NCBI GenBank assembly: GCA_004026145.2
Contig: CP034989.1
Span: 1,263,134 to 1,327,133, forward strand
Length of the DNA: 64,000 nucleotides
Direction of reading: 5' to 3'
Source of the DNA: Takifugu bimaculatus
Taxonomy: Eukaryota > Chordata > Actinopteri > Tetraodontiformes > Tetraodontidae
The notes beneath the pieces are model-generated. The model worked only from the letters and a program-made list of their open reading frames with translations. It made no database searches and was not told the origin of the DNA. Of the stretch, positions 11,464-19,839 are shown one piece after another. The position numbers and the translations under genes are program-made. The first letter of the stretch is position 1. The number at the start of each line of letters is the position of its first letter.

Positions 11464-14207
11464 TGATGCGCTCTTTCCAAAGCTCCCTGAGACTCAGGAT
11501 GATAAGCACTCGACACCTCATGTTTAACCTTGAGCACTTTCAACACTTGGCGAAACAACCTTGACAAAAAATTAGACCCCTGGTCCGTTTGGACCACTTT
11601 TGGCAAGCCAAACGTGCAAAAGAAAGAAAGTAGCGCTTTTACTATAGGCTTTGCCTTAAGAGACCTTAAAGGAACTGCCTCCGGATATCGTGATGCTGCA
11701 CACATTAAAGTTAACATATAACGATGTCCGGCTTTCGTTTTAGGCAGCGGGCCTACACAATCCAATATTATGCGCTCGAATGGTTCTCCAAATACCGGAA
11801 TCGGTTTAAGCGGTGCAGGTGGAATCTTTGGGTTGGGCTTTCCCGCTATTTGGCACTTATGACACGACCTGCAGTATCTGACCACATCTGACTTCAAGCC
11901 AGGCCAAAAGAAATACTTTAGTATCCGGTGATATGTTTTAGTAATGCCCATGTGTCCAGCAAAGTCATGATCGTGCCCCAATGAAAGAACATGTAAGCGG
12001 TATTTAGCGGGAACAACTAATTGATTTACAGTATTCCAGCCCAAATCTGCAAAAACGGGTGGAATCCATTTCCGCTTTAATAAACCATCCTCCCAAAAAT
12101 AGTCAGTCAACTTAATCTCAGTTGCCATATTTTTAGTAGCAGCAACGCGGCATTTAGCGAGAGAAGGGTCGCTTTCTTGCTCCCTTCTAATCAGCGCTTT
12201 GTCAACGGGCAGCGACAGGTCGAGGTGCGCGTTTTCAGCACCATCAAGTGTGGACAGCAACGGAGCGTCTGCTGCCTGTGACCGCGGGCTGGAGGGGGAC
12301 TGGAATGGATCGTCGGAAATCAAACAACTGTCGGACAAATCAATCACATCCTTAAACTTACGAGCCTGAGCTCTTGTCACAACGCACGCGGGGAACACAT
12401 TTTTAAACTCAGGGTCCTCGTCAGTATTTTGTAACGGAGTAGAGATCACTTCAGGTATAGGAATCACTTTTCCGCCAGCCAAATCGTTCCCCAATAAGAA
12501 TTCAACCCCTGTCACAGGAAGCTGTGCCCGAACAGCAACCTTCACAAGACCGCTCACTAAATCGGTGTCCAGATAAATCTTGTGCAAGGGAACTTGTGTT
12601 ATCCCCAATTCGATCCCTGTAAGTAAAACATCGGAGCCACAATATGTTCGATCAGAAAACGGAAGGGCAGACTCGAGAATACAGCTAATTGCGGCCCCAG
12701 TGTCCCGAAGAATAGAGACGGACTTCCCATCTCCACCGCTAGCAGTTAAAGAGACTTTTCCCTTCAAAATAAACGGAACATACACGGGGTCAATATCATG
12801 ATTTAACTCATCAGCGCTGGCAGTCCGCACAAATCCAACACTCTTAGGTTGGCGTTTAGGAGACTGATTTTTTCTTTGCAGCACAGGACAAACAGCGATT
12901 AAATGACCCGACTCATGACAGTAAAAGCATTCTCTTTTCTCATTGGTGGGAGACGAGGGTCTGTTCGGCTTAGAATTTCGCCAGCTGCGTTTAGGACTAG
13001 AAAACTGAAATGGTGCCCGACGAGTGAAGACTGTTTTATGAGTGAGCGTGAATTCGTCAGCACAAACAGCGGCCTGTGCCAACGTGGTAACTTTCTGGTC
13101 ATGAATATAAGTCGCGACCGACTCTGGCACACAATTTTTAAACTCCTCCAGCAGAACAACTTCTCGAAGTTGAGCCATTGACTGTACTCGTAAAGAAGTG
13201 AGCCACCTATCGAAGGCATTTTCTTTCTCTCTCGCAAACTCCATATAAGTCAACTTGTCATTTTTCTTAAGACCTCGAAATCTTTGTCTGTAGGCTTCTG
13301 GTACAAGTTCGTATGCGTTTAAAATAGCAGTTTTAACAATACTATAGTCTGCACTCTGGTCAACAGTAAGAGCTGAATAAACAGCCTGTGCCTTTCCCGT
13401 TAACACGCATTGCAATAGCAAGGTCCAAACGCCGACTGGCCATTTTAAAGTTATAGCGACGCGTTCAAAGTGGGCGAAATACTTCTCAACCTCGCGCTCG
13501 CTGAATGGTGGAACCATGCGAATATTTCGGCTCACGTCAAAAGGTGGAGCAGGTGAATCAGATGACGGGAGGTTATGTGGTGCGTCTTGAGGCAACTCTG
13601 GTAACGCAGAGGCAACGAAAGGGACACGCTGTCGTTCCTGCCACGCCGTAGACAGAGGAGAGCTTGGAGGACGAAATGGAGAGACATTAACGGCAGAGTA
13701 TTTAGCCGAATATTCCAACTCAAGTTTTTTCAAATTAAATTCTCGCTCCTCATGCTCGCGTTGGAACTCCATCTTTTTCTGACTCTCTCTTTCTTGTTGT
13801 TCCAATTTCCTTAATTCGATTTCTTTATCCACCTCTAACTGTCGTAAACGAACCTCTTTTTCGAGTTCTTTCTCTCTAAGAGCCATAGCCTCACGGTCTG
13901 CTCTAAGTTGTGCTGTATGGAGCTGCAATTTGCGACCTTCCAAATTATACTCCTGCATTTTAAACGAAAGCTCTGCAGTTGGCGATTGGGGCAAATTTGA
14001 CGGGGAGCCGACACTTTCAGCTTTAGCAATAATATTTTTATCGATCAAGCCCTTTTCTACTTTCTCCAACAATACTGCCTTAAGCTTTTTATCGTCACTA
14101 GTAATAGTTACAGAATAATGTTCCGCAATACTAATTAGCTGCTCTTTAGTGCAGCGTAACAAACTATCCTTCGTAGGATTCTTACAAAAATCTTCAACAG
14201 ACGCCAT
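11358..14207 (-). CDS. gag-pol: Gag-protease-integrase polyprotein of the Gmr1-type element
   Basis: The frame is open further upstream, but the ATG at 14207 (MASVEDFCKN) is the likely start. It gives about 949 residues. Order: an N-terminal helical region, a charged coiled-coil-like stretch (DNA about 13720-13880), a capsid-like region (about 13080-13520), a CCHC zinc knuckle (CFYCHESGHLIAVC, about 12890-12935), an aspartic protease with DTGA (about 12690-12705), then integrase. The integrase has an HHCC zinc-binding part (about 11860-12010) and a DDE core with ILDCVGPLP, VQTDQGSNF and the GALERAHQ glutamate (about 11475). Gag and Pol share one frame. The frame leaves the conserved integrase sequence near 11440-11470 and stops at 11358. 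Confidence 0.9.
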   Translation of the reverse strand: MASVEDFCKNPTKDSLLRCTKEQLISIAEHYSVTITSDDKKLKAVLLEKVEKGLIDKNIIAKAESVGSPSNLPQSPTAELSFKMQEYNLEGRKLQLHTAQLRADREAMALREKELEKEVRLRQLEVDKEIELRKLEQQERESQKKMEFQREHEEREFNLKKLELEYSAKYSAVNVSPFRPPSSPLSTAWQERQRVPFVASALPELPQDAPHNLPSSDSPAPPFDVSRNIRMVPPFSEREVEKYFAHFERVAITLKWPVGVWTLLLQCVLTGKAQAVYSALTVDQSADYSIVKTAILNAYELVPEAYRQRFRGLKKNDKLTYMEFAREKENAFDRWLTSLRVQSMAQLREVVLLEEFKNCVPESVATYIHDQKVTTLAQAAVCADEFTLTHKTVFTRRAPFQFSSPKRSWRNSKPNRPSSPTNEKRECFYCHESGHLIAVCPVLQRKNQSPKRQPKSVGFVRTASADELNHDIDPVYVPFILKGKVSLTASGGDGKSVSILRDTGAAISCILESALPFSDRTYCGSDVLLTGIELGITQVPLHKIYLDTDLVSGLVKVAVRAQLPVTGVEFLLGNDLAGGKVIPIPEVISTPLQNTDEDPEFKNVFPACVVTRAQARKFKDVIDLSDSCLISDDPFQSPSSPRSQAADAPLLSTLDGAENAHLDLSLPVDKALIRREQESDPSLAKCRVAATKNMATEIKLTDYFWEDGLLKRKWIPPVFADLGWNTVNQLVVPAKYRLHVLSLGHDHDFAGHMGITKTYHRILKYFFWPGLKSDVVRYCRSCHKCQIAGKPNPKIPPAPLKPIPVFGEPFERIILDCVGPLPKTKAGHRYMLTLMCAASRYPEAVPLRSLKAKPIVKALLSFFCTFGLPKVVQTDQGSNFLSRLFRQVLKVLKVKHEVSSAYHPESQGALERAHQCLKSLLFTVSILRKTGMMASLYFCLLLERQFKSL
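11436..11470 (-). other. Frameshift junction between integrase and the rest of Pol
   Basis: Conserved integrase sequence stops in one frame, and the conserved CLDSEKDW-type continuation appears in the -1 frame within about 30 bases. The overlap has no X-XXY-YYZ slippery heptamer that I can see, so loss of one base is more likely than programmed frameshifting. Confidence 0.7.
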
Positions 14208-14756
14208 CCTGTAACACCAAAAAACTTCGGTTAATGGAGAATTCAAGCAGAAATGTACAATGTAGATCAGAAAGAAGCCAAAAACCATGCAAAATCTGGT
14301 GCGTAAAAACGCGTGCGGCGTGCCAAATGCCTCCAAAATTAGCATTAACAAAATCAAACAAAATCCGAGAGACTGCACTGCAACCACCCCAAGACGCAGG
14401 GTGTCAGAGAGTCTGGTCCTGACTGCCTAACCAGGAAACTAACTCACCTATCTAACTCTTCAGAGCGTACCAATGGAAGGCGCCTTTAAACGCTTAACGT
14501 CATAAGAGAGGACTTTATCTTAAGTCCACTCTTTGACTAGCGTACCTCCCCCTGGAGTTACTCCCAAAAAGGCAAATTAAAACATACAAAAAAAAAATAG
14601 TGCCCCGAAGGAAGGGTTGAAAACAACCCAGCTGGGAACACGCTGACTCACCAGACCTCTGGATTGCAGACGCACACCTACGGAAAAATCAAAGAAATCA
14701 AAATCACAAAAGACTAAGGGCGCTAAACAAAATTACAAAAAGCTATGGGATCAAAT

Positions 14757-14774
14757 ATCCCGGACGAGCCCCCA
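14757..14774 (-). promoter_or_regulatory. Primer-binding site, proline-tRNA type
   Basis: Two bases inside the 5' LTR the sense strand reads TGGGGGCTCGTCCGGGAT. This starts with the TGG complementary to a tRNA CCA end and fits the 3' end of tRNA-Pro, the primer classically used by murine leukaemia-type retroviruses. The match was recognised by eye over 18 bases. Confidence 0.85.
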
Positions 14775-14776
14775 TT

Positions 14777-15294
14777 TGTCACGTTCCAGTCTAGGGTATG
14801 GAATTGTGAACCAGGGAAAAGTGAAGGTGGCACGAGGAATAACGCCAGTACAATAAGTGAAATATAGATTTAATGGCAAAAGGTGGGGAGTAATACAAAA
14901 ATAAGTGAGCACCTAAAGTATATAGGTCTAATCAATGGTTAAAGGCACGTTGCATGGCAAACATTCCAAAAATAGACGAAAGTGGCTTCTCCACAGAAGC
15001 AGGCGAACTGCAACCGACGAGCTGCGTGTCACAAAACGAAGTGGGAACTGGTAGCGCTGACGTGGCGAGTCACGGAACAGGACGAAAACGGAGCAAGAAG
15101 GAACCCGTTGGGTGGCACCCCAGGGTTTTTAAAAGGACGCCAATCACGAACCAGCCAATCACAGACCATGGCGCAGCACCTATTGAAACAGAGAAACACA
15201 AAACACGGGGGCGGGACAAAACAGAACCAAACGCGCAAAGGTGCGCAGAGCGCATAGTAAAAGCAAACTAAACCACATAACTGGGATCGTAACA
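14777..15294 (-). repeat. 5' LTR of the Gmr1-type element with CCAAT/TATA-like promoter
   Basis: This is the upstream LTR in sense orientation. On the + strand two gccaatcac boxes (about 15139-15147 and 15153-15161) lie beside gtttttaaaagg (about 15124-15135). In sense orientation this is two inverted CCAAT boxes followed by a TTTTAAAAA TATA-like element. The same arrangement is present in the 3' LTR near 9176-9213. Confidence 0.9.
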
Positions 15295-15410
15295 ATATAC
15301 TGAGGGGCATTTATTGATATTTCTTTTGTTTCCATCTTTGTAGTTTTTTATTGATTGTTTTCCTATTGGGTCTCTTTTTTTTCCCCATTTTTCCTGATTG
15401 TGCTGATTTC

Positions 15411-15576
15411 TTCCACCCGTGTCTCTTCCTTCGTCACCTGGGTCCAATCGTCTCTTCCTTCCTCACCTGGGTCCAATCGTCTCGTCCTTCCTCATCTGAG
15501 TCCAATGGTCTCGTCCTTCCTCACCTGAGTCCAGTGGTCTCGTCCTTCCTCACCTGAGTCCAGTGGTCTCGTCCCT
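15411..15576. repeat. 29-bp minisatellite, about 5.5 copies
   Basis: The unit is gtctcgtccttcctcacctg followed by agtccaatg, 29 bp long. Copies differ by a few substitutions, and the last two full units are almost the same. Most copies contain CACCTG. Confidence 0.9.
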
Positions 15577-18500
15577 CTCTGTCGATATTAACCGCTCGTG
15601 TTGTCCTGTGTCTATTTGTCCTGTTTGTTCAAACAGTTTGACTACTTTGTCCACACAAGACAAAGCCAACCTAATTTATCGGAAAACCTAAGTTTATTTT
15701 TTCTGGAGGGTGAATTAAATCACTATCTGACTGAATCACTGTGGTTTAAATGAGATCATCTGTGCCTCCAATTACTAAGAAACTGTTTCCAACATCTAAA
15801 AAGGGAAAAGCTCTTTTATATTTTGGATCTGACCAAGTGGTGCCAATTATGCTGATGTCAACCTACAATCACACCATTCTGGGGTTTAAATTCAATGTTT
15901 TTCTTCGGCAACATGCTAATGCAGCCACAGTCTCCTCAATACAAGGTGGCTGAAACTTTTATACCACTTCCATGTGGATTTGCATGTTTTCTGGTGATGA
16001 CTTTTGGTCTAACAGTTGAACCTGTGTCCTTAAATGAAACATTTTTCGGTGACATTACAGACATCTCAGTGAAACAGACAATCTTTGATGATGCATTCAA
16101 AGTAAAGCCATCTCAGTTATCAGTTTTGGTGGATCTTCAAAGAATATTCCTAAATGAAGATTTAACAGTGGGGGAAAAGAGCTTTTTTTGCTCCTTCTGT
16201 AGATTTGCAGGCTATTAGAGATCAGCTCCAGACAGGAGAGAAGGGCTGTGTAGCCATTAGTGCAGCCTCTGTCACACTGGAAGTCGCGCTGCAAAGGATG
16301 GATGTCAGGAAGTGAAACCTGTGGGGGGGGGGTCGAGTCTGAAAACACCGCCTGGCAAAATTGGACCCATCTCTTCTCCCCCCTCAAGATAAAGATGGCA
16401 TTTTATCCCACGTTCCCTGCAGCAGGGAGGAGATGACAGGAAAGCGCGGCAGAGCTCACGTTACCTCAAACACCCCCTCAATCTGGGGGGGGGGGGGTTC
16501 TCTACGGGGGCCCTTTTATAAAGAACACTCTTCATTTGCTCGCAAGGTCGCGCGGCTGCTTTTCAGCGACTGGTAGCAACAATTGTCACATGGTTTAAAA
16601 CGTATTCCTTCAGGGGGATTTGAAGCATCGGCCTGACAGCAGCTAAAATGCCAAATGGTTCCAGCTGGTGTCAGAGCTGCCAGGACGCCACCGCGACGCC
16701 CCAAACGGGCTCAGCTTCGACCGCAACCAGCGTGACCCTTTTTTTGGCGCAATAGCTCATTTTTGTAAGGTGACACCTGCCCCCACTCCCCCCCCCCCCA
16801 CCCTGCCTGTGTGACATGCATCTGCACGCTGCAGATGTTTTCACCAGCACCAGGAGAAATATCATATAATTTTATTTCTGCAGAAAACCAGGCGGTAAAG
16901 ATGCCAGCCCTTGTAAATGTTTACATCCCTGGAAGGGGGGGGGGGGGGGGGGGGGGGTAGCAGGAAAGATCTGACTGTAAATTCAGACAATGGCAGCGTG
17001 CGTTTGGGTGAAAATAAAACTCCAGGCCATAAATGGACAGAAATTAATATCTCATTCAGCAAACAGGCACGCGAGGCACGCCGGGATGTGTTGGGGAAAT
17101 CGCATAAGCAGGTCAAAGAAGGCGGCAAATGGGCTGATTTACTGCTCATCAGGCCACAAGCACAAAGGCAAATGAGCTAGCGTGATGATGCTAAGTTGCT
17201 GCTGTTGCCTTTGGGGGGTGGGGGGTTACCGGTGGGTATGTATAGACCACCAAGTGTTTGTATGTGCCGAGCTTGATGGCTGTAATATTTCTGATTTAAC
17301 CTAAGCAAGAAACCCTGGACGACTCTGGACTATTAGCATCATCCATCATCACAGCAATGCACGTCTTTTATTGATGACAGTCCATAATTGTCAGCTCATG
17401 TTATTATTATCCTGCCATAGCAGGAAAACTTTAATATTGGGATATTTATCGTGCCTGTTTCGATAACAGAGTCTAAGCATGCTAGCATTATCTATGCAAA
17501 TTAGCACTAAAATAGCCGACATTTCCACTGAGGCTGCTGCTGTTGTCATCGGCTTTCCAAACAGAGAAACAAATTAGCACTAAAACCGTGTTGTCTTTTA
17601 ATAGCATTTTATTCTTCCTTCTCCTCCTTGACCGCACACAGCCCATAAATGTGAATAAGTGTTCTGGGAGCTTTGTGTTGTGGAAAGTTAATGCGTTATC
17701 ACCTTACTTGAGACAAATGCATTTTTAATGACCTGCCTGTGCTTAAGGGGAGACAGGCATCGGATTATGCGAAGTAAGAGAAAAACGCTAATGGATATGG
17801 TTCCGGGCTTTTGCCAAAAGGCAAACTTGGCAGTTTTGGAACCTCCTCGGTGGAATCCGTTAACCTACATTTGCTTTATTCCTGAAAAGCTTCACCTGCA
17901 TTCCAAAAGATTCAACAAGAAACCCAATTATCAACCTTAAAAACATTCTCGGTGACTTATTTCTTTAAATATTCCATGTGTTCTGCTCCTTTATCCATCC
18001 TAGCATGGTCATACGTGCATATCAAGCCTCTTAAAAGGCATTTACACCTAAACAGACCCTGCTGCTGTCCACCATGAGTCTGGGGGAAGGGTTCGTGTAG
18101 CCTGGGTTGTTTATAGCATCGACTGAGGCGATGCAAGAAAGACGCGTAGCATGACATCAACTTGCACTTAATAAAGGACCGTCCTACCAAGTCCCAGTAG
18201 AGATGATTCCACAGCACTGGATTAGTCATTGATGGATGACACCAGCTCTCCTTCCATTGTTCCTGGACATTAGGTAAATTCCCCCCAGCTCCCAGCTGAT
18301 GTCACCATAGTGATGGCACTAAGATCCCAGTGTTTGGAGGAGGAAACCTTGAAATAAACAGGGGACACTTTCCCAGATGCTTCAGTTTGCCCCCCTTCCC
18401 AGAATCTAAAAACGCGTCCCATTAGGAGTCCGGGTCTTCCAGGATAATGGAGCCTAAAACGACCATCCGGGATGCAACTTTGGCGTCCCTTTGTGACCAT

Positions 18501-19455
18501 TTTGACGGTCGGTTCTCATCAAACGTCGTTAACTGGGAACGCTGGAGTGGAATCCATCAGTCAACCAGGACACGTCCGTCAGTTTCTGCCCCCCATGCAC
18601 ATCAGGAACAGCATGAGCTCACGTGGCTCCGCCCGTCGTCGTGATTCATCTCCGCCTGCGCTGCGTCTCGGACCTGTTAGCGACGACGTCGGGGCGAGGA
18701 CCTGGGCTGGACCGTGTGACGCTAACAGGTGGGGACCAACTGGGCGTCCTGGGTTCATCGCGCAGGTTTGAGAGGTGAAGGATCTGGACAAAGGTCCTGA
18801 CCCCGTGAGCGTCGGGATGAGATGAAAGGTCAAAGGTCAGGTGATTTGGCCTAATAAGGTCAGACAGTGATGCATTACAGTAGCTTTAATTTTTTTTAAA
18901 CCAAGTCAGTAAGAGACATAAAATCCTTCAGAACCAGAGTCAGATTCATCAGGAAAATCAGTCATTAAGCAACAAAGTTGCAGTCTAGTCTCAGGTTTCT
19001 GCCTCTTACCCACCATCTGACTCACTCCAGACTCGATTATCTTCCTTTTCAGGCCCAACATGCTGCCACACACCGTTTGTACATTTGTGTTTGCAGACAA
19101 TAGAGAAACCTGCCAAGCCGTGCGCACACACAGCCCGTCACCGCCAGCCTGACACGGCTGGCGCTGGAAGACGGTTGGCTGCTGAGGGACGTCTGGGGGC
19201 TTTCCACACCTTTCTCAATCAGCTGGCATCTTGGTTTGAGTGAGAGGAAAGGAGATGGAGCATCAGGTTACTGTGTTGCTTTTCCATATAAGTGTCAGGA
19301 AATAAAGTCAGTTTTTTCATTTTATTTATGCATGAAGTGATGTCATCAAGAAAGACCTGATGTAAATGAGGACATTCGGTGTATTAAAACATTCTCCAGT
19401 CAAACCTGAAGGTTTCTGCTACGGTTCCATCAGGAACACTCGCAGCTCAAAGGTC
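15577..19455. other. Intergenic DNA, no gene seen
   Basis: ORFs in this stretch are short and resemble no family I know. It contains several G or C homopolymers (16321-16331, 16486-16498, 16789-16799, 16935-16957) and a G-rich run near 17212-17226. No interspersed repeat was recognised with confidence. Confidence 0.55.
16935..16957 (+). repeat. G23 homopolymer
   Basis: There are 23 uninterrupted G residues on the + strand. It could fold into a G-quadruplex, and its exact length is hard to sequence. Confidence 0.9.
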
Positions 19456-19832
19456 AGTCTTTGGTTTACTTCCTGCCTTTGGGTCACTTCCTGTCTTTGG
19501 TTCACTTCCTGTCTTTGGTTCACTTCCTCTCTTTGGTCTACTTCTTCTCTTTGGTTCATTTCCTGTCTTTGGTTCATTTCCTCTCTTTTGTTCACTTCCT
19601 GTCTGTGGTCTACTTCCTGTCTGTGGTCTACTTCCTGTCTTGGGTCACTTCCTCTCTTTGGTCTACTTCCTGTCTGTGGTCTACTTCCTGTCTGTGGTCT
19701 CCTTCCTGTCTGTGGTCTACTTCTTGTCTGTGGTCTACTTTCTGTCTTGGGTCACTTCCTCTCTTTGGTCTACTTCCTGTCTGTGGTCTACTTCCTGTCT
19801 GTGGTCTACTTCCTGTCTTTGGCCACTTCCTC
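19456..19832. repeat. 18-bp minisatellite, about 21 copies, each with an ACTTCCT core
   Basis: The unit is ctacttcctgtctgtggt, with 17-18-bp variants such as gtcacttcctgtctttg. Because 18 is divisible by 3, all forward frames stay open and give artefactual repeats of the VYFLSV type. The reverse complement of each unit contains an AGGAAGT ETS-like core. Confidence 0.93.
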
Positions 19833-19839
19833 TCCTTGC

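Larger units (their letters stand above)
8829..15294 (-). mobile_element. Gmr1-type Ty3/gypsy LTR retrotransposon, nearly full length
   Basis: The element is 6466 bp, transcribed on the - strand, and bounded by two direct 518-bp repeats that begin TG and end CA. It is flanked by the duplicated 4-mer ATAT at 8825-8828 and 15295-15298. In sense order it carries 5' LTR, primer-binding site, Gag, protease, integrase, reverse transcriptase, RNase H, polypurine tract and 3' LTR. Integrase before reverse transcriptase is the hallmark of the Gmr1 group of deuterostome Ty3/gypsy elements; ordinary gypsy elements have it last. The two LTRs differ at about five positions by eye, so the insertion is young. 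One frameshift between integrase and reverse transcriptase suggests that this copy is not fully functional. Confidence 0.95.

Noticed and set aside
14208..14387. A 60-codon N-terminal extension of the retrotransposon Gag
   Set aside because: The frame is open, but the extension is hydrophobic and unlike Gag; MASVEDF at 14207 fits the usual Gag start.
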